This document shows positions 1 through 9,045 of a stretch of 64,000 nt of DNA, in pieces. Below the pieces are notes generated by a model. It saw only the letters and a program-made list of their open reading frames with translations. It searched no databases and was not told the origin of the DNA. The translations under genes and the position numbers were made by a program. How positions within the stretch are numbered: the first letter of the stretch is position 1; the number at the start of each line of letters is the position of its first letter. Origin of the DNA: Pseudomonas sp. PDM18 (GTDB lineage: Bacteria; Pseudomonadota; Gammaproteobacteria; Pseudomonadales; Pseudomonadaceae); contig NZ_JACVBX010000006.1 of NCBI RefSeq assembly GCF_014852585.1, positions 248,001 to 312,000 on the forward strand, read 5' to 3'.

Positions 1-66
1 CAGCGCCGGCGCTTACATGGCTCAGACCCCGCCCCTACGAACACGCCCTACTCCGCAGGCCAGCCC

Positions 67-1638
67 ATGAAGCGCTGGAGCCGCAAACCGCTGACCCTGC
101 GGATGCTGATACTGGTCTTCGTGCTGCTCGCCGCGCTGGCCACCCTCGGTAATAGCCTGGTGGTCGCCTACAACGTGCAACGCACCGCGCTGATCCACTC
201 GACGCTGGAGGCCAACCGCGCCTACGCCGCCAAGGTGGCGTCGAGCATCAGCGAATTCCTCGGCTCCGCGCGGCGCAACCTGGCCTACAGCTCCGGGATA
301 CTCGCCAACCATTTTCACGAGCCACCGGTACTGCATGCAGAGGCAATGCGCCTGCAGGCGCAGGATACCTTCTTCAACTCCATCGTCATCGTCGACGCCA
401 GCGGCAAGGTCCTGCAGGCCTACCCCGATTCGCTGCAGATAGTCGGCACCACGCTACGCTCGGAGGCGGTCCAGGAAGCCCTGCGCCTGAAACGGCCGAC
501 AATCAGCCAGGCCTATGAATCCATCGCCGGCAACCTGGTGGTGCTCATTTCACAGCCGATCACCAGCCCCAGCGGCGAGTATCTGGGGCTGATCGGTGGT
601 TCGGTGTACATCTTGAAGCCCAGCGTGCTGCACAGCATCATCGGCAGCCACTTCCAGCAGGAAGGCACCTTCGCCTTCGTTGCCGACGCCAACCGCCGCC
701 TGCTGCACCACCCGGACCGCCAGAGGGTCGGCGAGATCGTCAAACGCAGCACCACGATCGAAGCCGCCCTGCGCGGCGAGAGCGGCGCCTTGGAGGTGAC
801 CAACTACAAGGGCGTCCCCATGCTCGCCGGATTCGCCCCGGTACCCGACGCCAACTGGGCGGTAGTCGCCCAACAGCCACGCGACCTCAGCCTGTCTCCA
901 TTGCACCTGCTGATGAAGGACATGTTCCTCGGCCTGATCCCCGCCAGCCTGCTCGGCGTGCTGGCGATCTGGGCCGGCACCCTGCTGATCACGCGGCCGC
1001 TGCGTCAGCTGGCGCAGAGCGCCGAACAGCTGTCGAATCCGGAAACTCCCCGCGAACTGCAGGGTATCAACACCTGGTACCGTGAGGCCGCGGCGATCCG
1101 TAAGGCGCTGCTGACCGGCGTCGGGCTGATGCAGCAGAAGCTTGGCCAACTGAGCCAGGAGGCGCAGAGCGACGCCCTCACCGGCCTGGCCAATCGCCGC
1201 GCGCTGGGCGTGGCGCTAGATGCGCTGGAGCAGTCCGGGCTGGCCTACTCGGTGCTGGCGGTGGACATCGACCATTTCAAGCGGGTCAACGACACTTGGG
1301 GCCACGATGCCGGCGACGAAGCCCTTCGCCGTATCGCAGCGGTGTTGCGCGATTATTCCCGCGCCGGCGACCTGGCCTGCCGCGCCGGCGGCGAAGAGTT
1401 CGTCCTGCTGCTGCCGCAGGCTTCCCTGGAAACCGCCGCCGGCATCGCCGAGCGCATTCGCGCAACGGTGGCCGTGACGCAGATTCCCGAGGTGGGCCTG
1501 CTCACCCTATCGGTCGGCGTAGCCGAACTCGGTCCGCTGGCGCAGACCCCGGATGCGGTGCTCAAGCTGGCTGACAAGCGTCTTTACAGCGCCAAGCAAA
1601 GCGGCCGTAACCGCGTGATCAGCAGCGACCAGCCCTAG
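67..1638 (+). CDS. Membrane diguanylate cyclase with periplasmic cache sensor and GGDEF domain
   Basis: Predicted inner-membrane enzyme making cyclic di-GMP from two GTP. Residues 13-35 form a first membrane segment, about 40-280 a periplasmic dCache-like sensor, about 286-308 a second membrane segment followed by a short HAMP-like stretch (TRPLRQLAQSAEQL). The GGDEF domain covers about 365-520. The active-site loop is GGEEF at 441-445, a catalytically accepted variant, and the inhibitory I-site RxxD (R432, D435) lies five residues upstream, so product inhibition is expected. No EAL domain. The start has a short AGG ribosome site (CAGGCCAGCCC). The stop region overlaps the convergent LysR gene by four bases. 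The sensed ligand cannot be told from sequence. Confidence 0.93.
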   Translation: MKRWSRKPLTLRMLILVFVLLAALATLGNSLVVAYNVQRTALIHSTLEANRAYAAKVASSISEFLGSARRNLAYSSGILANHFHEPPVLHAEAMRLQAQDTFFNSIVIVDASGKVLQAYPDSLQIVGTTLRSEAVQEALRLKRPTISQAYESIAGNLVVLISQPITSPSGEYLGLIGGSVYILKPSVLHSIIGSHFQQEGTFAFVADANRRLLHHPDRQRVGEIVKRSTTIEAALRGESGALEVTNYKGVPMLAGFAPVPDANWAVVAQQPRDLSLSPLHLLMKDMFLGLIPASLLGVLAIWAGTLLITRPLRQLAQSAEQLSNPETPRELQGINTWYREAAAIRKALLTGVGLMQQKLGQLSQEAQSDALTGLANRRALGVALDALEQSGLAYSVLAVDIDHFKRVNDTWGHDAGDEALRRIAAVLRDYSRAGDLACRAGGEEFVLLLPQASLETAAGIAERIRATVAVTQIPEVGLLTLSVGVAELGPLAQTPDAVLKLADKRLYSAKQSGRNRVISSDQP

Positions 1639-2531
1639 GCGACTGGATCCCGGCTCGTCAAGGTGTCGACCAGCGCACGTGCCAGAGCGTTGATGCGCCC
1701 GCCATCGCCCAGACCGGGGGCGATGTAGAGGGCCACCGGAAATGCCACCGGCTCGCCCAGCGGCAACGCCTGGCTGCTCAGGCCGAGCAGGCGGGCCATG
1801 CGCGCCGGCAACGTCACCCCCAGCGGATGACGATCAAGCATCAGTCGCGCAGCCAGGGCGCTCTGTACGCGACAGGCAATGTTCCGTCGCAGCCCGCGCA
1901 ATCCCAACTGCAGGTCGACCGGACAGAGGCCGCCGCGACGCGCCGAGACCTGGATCTGCGGTTGCTGCAGGTACTCGGCGAGGGTTTCCGGCACTTGCTC
2001 CAGCGCCCCGCCATGCGCGAAGACGTAGTGATCCGCCGGGACCGTGATGCGCTCGATGCCATAACCGAACGGCACCACCTGATCGATGTCCAGCAGGATG
2101 TCCAATTGGCCGCCGCGCAGTTCGTCGAAGGCCACGCGGCGTTGTGGCTGGTAGAAAGTCACCCGCCAGCCTTCGCCGAGCCGCGTCAAGGCCGTGTCGA
2201 GGAACAGCGGCAGCAGGCAGTCGATGCAGCTGACCCGCAGTTCCGGCGCGGACGGCTCACGTCCCGGCACGTGGCGCCAGCCTTCGCGCAGGCTCTCGAA
2301 GGCCAGGCGCACGTGATCGGCCAGGCGGTGCGCTGCCACGGTGGGCGTCACGCCCAGGTGGCTCTTGATGAACAGCGGGTCGCCGCAGTGCTTGCGCAGG
2401 CGGCTCAGGGCGTTGCTCACTGCCGGCTGGCTGAGCCCCATCAAGCGCGCGGCGCGGGTGATGCTGCGCTTCTGGTAGATGGCGTCAAACACCGACAGCA
2501 GGTTCAGGTCGAGGTCGTACAGGTCGTGCAT
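1635..2531 (-). CDS. LysR family transcriptional regulator
   Basis: A 298-residue LysR-type regulator. The N-terminal winged helix-turn-helix is clear (DLNLLSVFDAIYQKRSITRA, then LSQPAVSNALSRLR), followed by a substrate-binding-like effector domain. The frame stays open upstream, but the ATG at 2531 just after the stop of the preceding DUF202 gene gives the canonical LTTR N-terminus, so I used it. The 2-bp gap to that gene suggests translational coupling in a three-gene operon. The NahR/NodD-like helix pattern (LNLL...FDAI) is typical of regulators responding to aromatic or small organic acids; the effector is unknown. Confidence 0.9.
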   Translation of the reverse strand: MHDLYDLDLNLLSVFDAIYQKRSITRAARLMGLSQPAVSNALSRLRKHCGDPLFIKSHLGVTPTVAAHRLADHVRLAFESLREGWRHVPGREPSAPELRVSCIDCLLPLFLDTALTRLGEGWRVTFYQPQRRVAFDELRGGQLDILLDIDQVVPFGYGIERITVPADHYVFAHGGALEQVPETLAEYLQQPQIQVSARRGGLCPVDLQLGLRGLRRNIACRVQSALAARLMLDRHPLGVTLPARMARLLGLSSQALPLGEPVAFPVALYIAPGLGDGGRINALARALVDTLTSRDPVA

Positions 2532-2533
2532 GT

Positions 2534-2854
2534 TCAGAAGTCGTCGTGCAGCAGGATCAGGCCGAGCAGCAAGCCGGCGGTCAGCATCAGCGCCAGGCAC
2601 AGGCAGGCCACGGCGCGACCATTACCGCCACGGCACACACCAGCGAGCGCCAGGCAACTGCGCCGGTAGTGGCCGCCCTGCCCGACCAGGCAGACCAGCG
2701 CGCAACTCACCAGCAGCGCCGCGGGTATCAGCGCCAGCGCAGACAATTCGCCGATCCGCCGCAGCACCAGCGCCGCCAACACCAGCAGCACCAGCAGGGT
2801 CCGCGTCCAGGCCAGCGTGGTGCGCTCGGCCTGCAATCCCTTGTCGCGGCTCAT
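2534..2854 (-). CDS. DUF202 family small membrane protein (second of pair)
   Basis: A 106-residue protein with three predicted membrane helices. It opens with the DUF202 signature (LQAERTTLAWTRTLLVLLVL), and helices follow at about 21-37, 43-62 and 85-103. DUF202/YidH proteins are inner-membrane proteins of unknown function, often in tandem. Its start overlaps the stop of the upstream DUF202 gene in an ATGA arrangement (2851-2854), and the LysR gene starts two bases after its stop, so the three genes are probably co-translated. Confidence 0.85.
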   Translation of the reverse strand: MSRDKGLQAERTTLAWTRTLLVLLVLAALVLRRIGELSALALIPAALLVSCALVCLVGQGGHYRRSCLALAGVCRGGNGRAVACLCLALMLTAGLLLGLILLHDDF

Positions 2855-3216
2855 CGCTGGTAGCCGATCAGCCCGGCAGCCAGCACCACGCAGGCCAGCG
2901 CCAACAGCGGCACCAACAAAGGCACCGGCAAGGGCCGCCCCTGGCGCAGCGCGCGCTCCACGCTAAGCCAGCGCAACCCGGCTGTTCCCGCCGTGAACAG
3001 GCCGAGGCCGGCCAGCACCAGCGCGAGGAAGGTCCGTGCGGCACCCGCCAGCGCTGAGTCTGCGAAGGCATCCACGGCGATGGCGCCGGCCAACAGCGCC
3101 ATGGAGGTGCGAATCCAGGCTAGAAAGGTGCGCTCGTTGGCCAGGGTGAAACGCGGGTCCGGCTCCTGACCGCCGCCCAGCAGGCGGTCGGCCAGGCGGC
3201 TGCGGCCGCTGCTCAT
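2851..3216 (-). CDS. DUF202/YidH family inner-membrane protein (first of pair)
   Basis: A 121-residue protein starting MSSGRSRLADRLLGG. It carries the family motif PRFTLANERTFLAWIRTSMA at about 21-40, then three hydrophobic helices. The frame is open further upstream, but those residues overlap the preceding DUF1329 stop region and lack the family pattern, so I chose the ATG at 3216. Function is unknown for the family. It is the first gene of the DUF202-DUF202-LysR unit and overlaps the second by four bases. Confidence 0.85.
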   Translation of the reverse strand: MSSGRSRLADRLLGGGQEPDPRFTLANERTFLAWIRTSMALLAGAIAVDAFADSALAGAARTFLALVLAGLGLFTAGTAGLRWLSVERALRQGRPLPVPLLVPLLALACVVLAAGLIGYQR

Positions 3217-3229
3217 TGCCGCTGCCCCA

Positions 3230-4582
3230 TCAGCGGATACCCAGGCCGCGCAGGGCGCCCGGCGAGTAGTCCGACGTGGTAGCACGGAAGCCGAAGTCAT
3301 AGCCGCGCGGCTGCTCGTTGCTCATGTTCGAAGCGATGTAGCGGCCGGCCTGCAGGTCATAGAACACCTGCGCGGCGGACAGCAGCACCTGGGCATCCGG
3401 GCGGTAGAAGGTGTGGTTCTCGCCGATCCGCCAGAGCTCGCCACGGCTGTCGTACTGGTCGTTCTCGACCACCGTCCAGCTGTCCTCGTCGAGGTAGAAG
3501 CGGCGCTTGGAGTAGATGTGCCGTGCGCCGGGCTTCAGGGTTGCCTCCACTTCCCAGACGCGGTGCAGCTCGTAGCGGGTCGGCGCAGCGTCGATCACGC
3601 CGGGCTTGAGGAAGTCCGCGTACTTCAGGCTCGGCGAGGCCAGGCGGTAGCTGTTGTAGGGGATGTACAACTCCTTCTTGCCGATCAGCTTCCAGTCGTA
3701 GCGATCCGGCGCGCCGTTGTACATGTCGCGGCTGTCGGCGGTGCGCAGGCCGGCGGTCGTCGGCCCGGCAGCGTCGTAGGCGTTGTCCGGGGCGCGGCGT
3801 ACGCGGCGCTGGCCGGAGCTGTAGACCCAGGACAGGCGCGGCTGCTTCACCTGGTCCAGCGTCTCATGGACCAGCACCACCTCGCCCACCTGACGCGAGG
3901 GCGCGGTGATGCGGTGGCTGTAATAGAACAACATGTTGTCCACCTTGCCCGGCTCATAGTTGCTCACCTGGTCGGCCATGGTGAAGCGCTGTTCGGTGGT
4001 GGTGATCACGTAGTCGCCGCCGGCCTGGGGCGCCGCGCTGTCGTTGACCGACAGCAGGCTGCCGCCGCGGTAGCGGGTGATGTGGTTCCAGATCGCTTCC
4101 AGGCCGTTCTGCGGGATCGGGAAGGCCACCGCGCCGTGGAAGCCCTCGATGCCGTTGCCTTCGTTGACCAGTTTCGCGCCGGTGGCGTTCTGCGCCACCC
4201 AGCCCTTCACCTGCTCGGAGACGCCCACGCTGCGGTGGCTCGGGTACACCGGCAGCCTGTACTGGCCGGGGTAGCGCTTGAGCAGCGCAATCTGGCCCGC
4301 CGTGAGGTTGGCCTGGTATTGCTGGTAGTTGCCCGAATCGATGGTGAACAGCGGCTGGTCACCGGCGTAAGGGTCGGCCGGCGTACCGTTGCGCTGGATC
4401 TTCAAGCCATCGCCGGACAGCCCGCCCTGCCAGGCCGGGACCTTGCCGTCGGCGCTGGCGGCGCGTTCGGCGCCCATGGGGGTCAGGCTGTCTTGCAGCT
4501 TGGCAGCCTCCCCGGCCGGCACGGCGGCATGCGCGCCGTGGGCGAGGAGGATCGCGGAGAACAGGCAGTAAATGCGTTTCAA
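3230..4582 (-). CDS. DUF1329 periplasmic protein, copy 1 (LolA-like fold family)
   Basis: A 450-residue secreted protein. I start it at a TTG (4582), giving a signal peptide (LKRIYCLFSAILLAHGAHAA) and a GGAG ribosome site eight bases upstream; the in-frame ATG further upstream lies inside the neighbouring DUF1302 gene. Family landmarks shared with the two other copies in this window are SLTPMGAERAASADGKVPAW near the mature N-terminus, YPSHRSVGV, GLEAIWNHITRYRG, RRVRRAPDNAYD, APDRYDWKLIGKKELYIPYN, HRVWEVEATLKPGARHIYSK and the C-terminal LRGLGIR. DUF1329 proteins resemble outer-membrane lipoprotein-sorting factors and travel with DUF1302 barrels. It lies 13 bp behind its DUF1302 partner, so one operon. 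Molecular function is not established. Confidence 0.9.
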   Translation of the reverse strand: MKRIYCLFSAILLAHGAHAAVPAGEAAKLQDSLTPMGAERAASADGKVPAWQGGLSGDGLKIQRNGTPADPYAGDQPLFTIDSGNYQQYQANLTAGQIALLKRYPGQYRLPVYPSHRSVGVSEQVKGWVAQNATGAKLVNEGNGIEGFHGAVAFPIPQNGLEAIWNHITRYRGGSLLSVNDSAAPQAGGDYVITTTEQRFTMADQVSNYEPGKVDNMLFYYSHRITAPSRQVGEVVLVHETLDQVKQPRLSWVYSSGQRRVRRAPDNAYDAAGPTTAGLRTADSRDMYNGAPDRYDWKLIGKKELYIPYNSYRLASPSLKYADFLKPGVIDAAPTRYELHRVWEVEATLKPGARHIYSKRRFYLDEDSWTVVENDQYDSRGELWRIGENHTFYRPDAQVLLSAAQVFYDLQAGRYIASNMSNEQPRGYDFGFRATTSDYSPGALRGLGIR

Positions 4583-4595
4583 GGGGCAGGCTCCG

Positions 4596-6446
4596 TCAGA
4601 AGTTGATGCCGACCGACAGCGAGACGAAATCGCGGTCGCCGCGGTTGCCGTAGTCGCCATCGAAATAGTTGGTGTAGGAAATGCCGGCGGTGTAGGTGCT
4701 GTTGAAGTCCGCATCCAGCGAGACGCCGACCGCCTTGGAGCCCTCGTTGAAACCCGAGACCTCCGCCGGGGCGTAGCCCTTCACATCGTGGGACCAGGAG
4801 AGGCCGGGCTTGAGGTCGATACCGGCGATGGCGTTGGCGTAGCTCCAGATCGCCCGGGCGCGGTAGCCCCAGGAGAAGGACGTAACGAAGCCTTCGTTGT
4901 TGCAGTTTTCCGGCGTGGCCGAGTTGGCGATGCACACCGCGTTGTTGGCCAACTCGCCCGAACCGAAGGTGCTGTTGCGCCCGTAGCGCGGGCCGCCGTT
5001 GCCCTCCAGGCCGCCAACGAAGGTGGCGCCCACCTCGCCCACCAGCACCAATTGGTCCGCGCCCATGACCTGGCTGATCGTCTGGGTGGCGGTCATCTGC
5101 GCCTGAGTCACTTCCTTGCGGCGGTAGCCGTCGGTGGCGTTGCTGTCGGCGTAGGCCACGACGCCACTGTCGTACAAGGGCGTGCGTGACGGATCGCCCA
5201 GGCCGGACTGGATCAGGTCCGGGCCGTTGAACTGCAGCGGCAGGTTCGGCCGGTAGCTGATCTCGCCCTGCAGAGCGGTGCCGCTGGCCAGCGTGGTGGC
5301 GAAGGTCAGGCCGTACAGGCGGATGTCTTCGGGGTACTCGACGAAATAGCTGGAAGTGCCCATGCGCAGCGCGTCGGTCAGCGTCTTGCCGGCACTGCTG
5401 CTCATCAAGCCGTTGCAGGCCGCCCCGGACAGACCGAGGTTGCCGCACAGTTGCGGGACGAAACTGGTATTGGTCAGGTACGGGCTGCTGATCGAGCCAG
5501 TGTACGGCAGGCGGCTGTGGTAGTTGGCCGCATAGGCGCCGAACTCGGTGTCCAAAGCCGGCACGAACCAGTGCAGCGACAGGCCCCACTGGCCGCTGTT
5601 GCGCGCGTCCTGGTCGGCGGCGCGCTGCAGGCGGATGCCTTCGCTGGTCAGGTCGACGCCGAACGGCGACAGCGCGCGCACGGCAGCGGCGTTGCCCTGC
5701 AGGTTCCTGCCGACATCCAGGCCGGAGCAGCCTTCGGGGATATAGTCGTTGCTGGAAAAGAAGGTGCCGCAGTTGTCCAGGTTGGTCTGTTCCCAGTCCA
5801 GCTGGTAGAAAAAGTCCGTCGAGAGGTTCTCGCTGAGGTTCTGGGTGACGTAGAACAGGTTCACCGGCACCAGCGCGTCCTTCACCTCCGAGCCCGGCCG
5901 GCGGATGGCCGACAGGTTGGTCGGGTTGACCACGTTCAGGCCGCCCTGGATGAAGGTGCTCTCGCCCCAGTTCACCACCTGCTTGCCCAGGCGCACGGAG
6001 CCCGGCTCATCGGCGATCTGGAAGTTGTGGTAGACGAAGGCGTCGAGCAGCTCGAAGCCGGCGGACTTGTTGGCGTTCTTGCGGCCGTTGTCCTCGACGT
6101 CCTTGAAGCGCTGGCTCTCGTCGCGCAGGGCGTAGTCGTACCAGTAGCTGCCGCGCAGGAATACGCCACTGTCGTTGTACTTCAGCTCCAGGTCGTGGCG
6201 ACCCTTGAAGATTTTCGAGAAGACGTCGCCGGTTCGATAGTTGCGCCGGCCGTCATCGCCCGAGGCGCTGCGCATAAGGCGCTGTTCCGGGTTGTGGGTC
6301 GACATGCTGGCACCCAGCGACAGCGCAGAGTCGAGCTGACCCTGGATTTCCCCGATCTCGAAGTTGTAACCCCAGGCGGAATGGCAGGCGCAAGTTGCGA
6401 CCAATAGCCATGAGCCTCGCACCATGATGCGAACTTTCGGCGTCAT
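4596..6446 (-). CDS. DUF1302 outer-membrane protein, copy 1
   Basis: A 616-residue protein. The ATG at 6446 has an AGAGGA ribosome site and gives a signal peptide ending near CHSAWG; the mature part starts YNFEIGEIQGQLDSALSLGA. It has the beta-rich character, NWGESTFIQGGLNVVNP motif, EYPEDIRLYGLTF motif and C-terminal phenylalanine (VGINF) of an outer-membrane barrel. DUF1302 proteins are thought to help hydrophobic compounds cross or leave the outer membrane with DUF1329; substrate unknown. It is divergent from a LysR gene and near an acyl-CoA ligase/dehydrogenase operon, suggesting a hydrophobic carboxylic acid. Confidence 0.9.
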   Translation of the reverse strand: MTPKVRIMVRGSWLLVATCACHSAWGYNFEIGEIQGQLDSALSLGASMSTHNPEQRLMRSASGDDGRRNYRTGDVFSKIFKGRHDLELKYNDSGVFLRGSYWYDYALRDESQRFKDVEDNGRKNANKSAGFELLDAFVYHNFQIADEPGSVRLGKQVVNWGESTFIQGGLNVVNPTNLSAIRRPGSEVKDALVPVNLFYVTQNLSENLSTDFFYQLDWEQTNLDNCGTFFSSNDYIPEGCSGLDVGRNLQGNAAAVRALSPFGVDLTSEGIRLQRAADQDARNSGQWGLSLHWFVPALDTEFGAYAANYHSRLPYTGSISSPYLTNTSFVPQLCGNLGLSGAACNGLMSSSAGKTLTDALRMGTSSYFVEYPEDIRLYGLTFATTLASGTALQGEISYRPNLPLQFNGPDLIQSGLGDPSRTPLYDSGVVAYADSNATDGYRRKEVTQAQMTATQTISQVMGADQLVLVGEVGATFVGGLEGNGGPRYGRNSTFGSGELANNAVCIANSATPENCNNEGFVTSFSWGYRARAIWSYANAIAGIDLKPGLSWSHDVKGYAPAEVSGFNEGSKAVGVSLDADFNSTYTAGISYTNYFDGDYGNRGDRDFVSLSVGINF

Positions 6447-6501
6447 CACTCTTATCCTCTTTATTCTTGTTCGAGCGATCTTCAGGCAATAGCGAGCCTT
6501 C

Positions 6502-6535
6502 CTCGAAATCACTTTAAGTGACGTGAAGTTTCGAG
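6502..6535. promoter_or_regulatory. Palindrome in divergent DUF1302/LysR intergenic region
   Basis: CTCGAAA (6502-6508) and TTTCGAG (6529-6535) are perfect 7-base inverted arms. Between them lies TCACTT-T-AAGTGA (6509-6521), itself palindromic. The site is in the AT-rich part of the 294-bp gap between the DUF1302 start (6446) and the LysR start (6741), where an operator for the divergent regulator is expected. Assignment to that LysR is inference. Confidence 0.45.
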
Positions 6536-6740
6536 CATATGCATCTGAATTTAATGAATATTTTTAATCTATAAATTGCTCTTCCGATGAACTTCCAGAA
6601 GACTTGGCAGATTGTTGACTTATCGTTACCGGCCCTTGATTTGCGTGGACAGGCCGATACTAAATAGCCCTTTCTGGACGAACAAATATCGTCTTCAGAT
6701 GGGCCCCATAACAAACCGGCATGGCCGGAAAGGCACGACG

Positions 6741-7688
6741 ATGACCCTCAAGCAGTTGCGTTACCTGATCGCCATCGCCGAGGCCGGCAGCTTCTCCGCC
6801 GCCGCCCGCAAGGCCTATATCGCCCAGCCGGCGCTGAGCCGGCAGATCGGCATGCTGGAGAGCGAACTGGAGGTGCAACTGCTGCTGCGCCAGCACGACG
6901 GCGTGGACCTCACCGACGCCGGCCGTCGCCTCTACGAAGTGGCGCGCTCGGTGGTGCAGAAGATCGATTCGGTGAAGGACGAGTTGGTTTCCAGCCGGGG
7001 CGATCCGCGCGGAAGGGTATCCGTGGCAATCCCGGTGACCACCTCCGCCCTGCTGCTGCCGGCGATCATCCAGCGCGTGCAGGAGCGTTTCCCCGGCATC
7101 GACCTGGTGGTGCGCGACGGCCTGAGCAAGGAAGGCGGCGAGGCCATCGAGCTGGGCAAGGTGGATTTCGGCATCGTGCCCAATGCCGAGGAGCTGGAAG
7201 GTGTGATCGCCGAGCCGATCTTCGTCGAACAGCTCTACTGGGTCGGACAGATGCAACTGGCCAGCACGGGGGACACCATCACCCTGGCCGAGGCGCTCAG
7301 CCAGCCGCTGGTGATGCCGCCACGAGGCATGCATCTGCGCCGGCGTATCGAGCAGGCGGCCATGGCGGCCGGCCTGGAACTGAACGTGAAGTACGAGCAG
7401 CAGTCCGCCTATGGCATTACCGGCCTGGTGGTCAGCGGGCTGGCGGCGTCCATCAGCAACTGGCCGCCCATCGAGGTCGGTTCGCAATCCCTGGCGCGGC
7501 GCATCGTCGAGCCGCAGATCGAACGCACCATTTCCATCGCCCACTCGGCGCACAAGCCGCTGAGCTTCGCGGCATCCTGTGTGCACGATCTGGTGCGCGA
7601 GCTGCTGGTGGAAGTGGTGGGCAACGGAACGTGGAAAGGCGAGCTGATCGAGCGCTCGCCTCTGCCGGCGGTCAATCTCGTCGATTGA
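6741..7688 (+). CDS. LysR family transcriptional regulator (Nac/Cbl-like N-terminus)
   Basis: A 315-residue LysR regulator starting MTLKQLRYLIAIAEAGSFSA. I chose the ATG at 6741, preceded by GGAAAGG, because upstream in-frame residues are not LTTR-like. The recognition helix region is AYIAQPALSRQIGMLESEL, followed by a substrate-binding-like domain from about residue 90. It is divergent from the DUF1302/DUF1329 pair and converges on the MFS/acyl-CoA operon, so it may control either or both. The N-terminus resembles Nac-type regulators, but there is no nitrogen gene nearby and I do not assign nac. Confidence 0.9.
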   Translation: MTLKQLRYLIAIAEAGSFSAAARKAYIAQPALSRQIGMLESELEVQLLLRQHDGVDLTDAGRRLYEVARSVVQKIDSVKDELVSSRGDPRGRVSVAIPVTTSALLLPAIIQRVQERFPGIDLVVRDGLSKEGGEAIELGKVDFGIVPNAEELEGVIAEPIFVEQLYWVGQMQLASTGDTITLAEALSQPLVMPPRGMHLRRRIEQAAMAAGLELNVKYEQQSAYGITGLVVSGLAASISNWPPIEVGSQSLARRIVEPQIERTISIAHSAHKPLSFAASCVHDLVRELLVEVVGNGTWKGELIERSPLPAVNLVD

Positions 7689-7709
7689 CCGCTTTCTCAA
7701 CGCTGCCTA

Positions 7710-8996
7710 TCAGCTGGCCGTGGCCAGCTCAGCGGACAGTTGGGCCCGCGATCGCTGCGGGCGCAGCCAGGCCAGACCGACCAGCCCCGCCACCACCAGC
7801 AGCACGCCACTGACCGCGAAGCCATGAGCGTAGCCGGCGCCGTCCAGCCCGCCGGAGCGTTGCACCAGGAAACCGGTGACGATGGGTGCGCTCAGCCCCG
7901 CCAGTGAGGAGAAGGCGTTGCCGATGGCAAGGATGCTGCCGCGCTGGGCGGTGGGCGTGACTTCCGCCAGCATCGCCGGGCCTACCGAGTACATCACCAG
8001 CGCGAGGCCGCCGCTGAGGGTCATGTAGGTCATGCGCAGGACCACCGGCAAGTCCGCCAGCAGGCTGATCGATAACACGCCGCTGGTCATCAGGCAGGCG
8101 GAGACGAACACCCCCCGCGCCACCCGCGATGACAGGCCGGCGCGCAGCATGCGTTGCGACAGCCATGCCATGAACAGGCTCAGCGGCATGGTCACCAGCA
8201 CGAACAGGCCGAACAGCCGCCCGGCGTTCATCCCGCTCAGGCCCAGGCCGCTTTCCAGGTAGGCCGGCACCCAGGTCAGGGTCAGCGCCAGCGACCAGTT
8301 GGCGGCGAAGTGGCAGAAGTAGTTGGCCAGCACCGTGCTGTCGCCCAGCAGGCGGCGATACGGCAGGCGCTCGCCACCCGGCTGGCCCTGGCGAACCTCG
8401 CCCAGCCGGCCTTCCTGGCCGAAGAAGAACCAGGCCGCGCACCAGACCGCACCGAGAATCGCCAGGATGGCGAAGTTGCTGCGCCAGCCGTAGTGGGTGC
8501 TGACCCAGGGGATCATCAGCCCGGCGATCAGCAGACCCATCGCGCTGCCCGAGTGCAGCAGCGCCACCGGCAGGCTACGGCGCTCGTCGGGGAACCACTT
8601 GTACAGCGCGTGGGTGGCGACCGGCGAAGCCGGCCCCTCGCCCACGCCCAGCAGCATCCGGCAGGCTACCAGCGTCCATAGCGAAGTGGCATAGAGCATC
8701 GGCAACTGCACCAGCGCCCAGAAGGCGCCCATGCCCAGCAGCATCCAGCGGGTGGAGCGGCGATTGGCGAGGAAGCCGCCGACCACCGCGGAGATGGAGA
8801 ACAGCCAGTGCAGGCTGCCACCGACCAGACCGAATTCGGCCGGGGTCAGGTTCAACTCCTTCATCATCGGCACCGCGACCAGTCCGGTGACCACCTTGTC
8901 GAGGAAGTTCACCAGCATCATCGCCGCCAGCAGGAAGGCGACCGTCCAGGCCTGGCGAGGCTGGTAGGCATGATTTGGGGCGTAAGAGTCGTGCAT
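7710..8996 (-). CDS. MFS transporter, anion:cation symporter (ACS)-like
   Basis: A 428-residue, twelve-helix permease. The ATG at 8996 was chosen over upstream codons because the MFS N-terminus follows (QAWTVAFLLAAMMLVNFLDK). The loop 2-3 motif appears as GGFLANRRSTRWML, and MLLGVGEGPASPVATHALYK with the following FPDERRS is typical of ACS-family carriers of organic anions such as aromatic or sugar acids. It is last in an operon with acyl-CoA ligase and acyl-CoA dehydrogenase (49 bp after the latter), so it probably imports the acid that the ligase activates. The substrate is unknown. Confidence 0.88.
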   Translation of the reverse strand: MHDSYAPNHAYQPRQAWTVAFLLAAMMLVNFLDKVVTGLVAVPMMKELNLTPAEFGLVGGSLHWLFSISAVVGGFLANRRSTRWMLLGMGAFWALVQLPMLYATSLWTLVACRMLLGVGEGPASPVATHALYKWFPDERRSLPVALLHSGSAMGLLIAGLMIPWVSTHYGWRSNFAILAILGAVWCAAWFFFGQEGRLGEVRQGQPGGERLPYRRLLGDSTVLANYFCHFAANWSLALTLTWVPAYLESGLGLSGMNAGRLFGLFVLVTMPLSLFMAWLSQRMLRAGLSSRVARGVFVSACLMTSGVLSISLLADLPVVLRMTYMTLSGGLALVMYSVGPAMLAEVTPTAQRGSILAIGNAFSSLAGLSAPIVTGFLVQRSGGLDGAGYAHGFAVSGVLLVVAGLVGLAWLRPQRSRAQLSAELATAS

Positions 8997-9045
8997 GTCG
9001 CTTGTCTCTCTCTTGTTATTGTCGAGCGCGCTCGCAGCCACCCGC

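Noticed and set aside
6741..7688. Naming the LysR gene nac or cbl
   Set aside because: Only the N-terminal pattern is similar; no nitrogen or sulfur assimilation gene is nearby.
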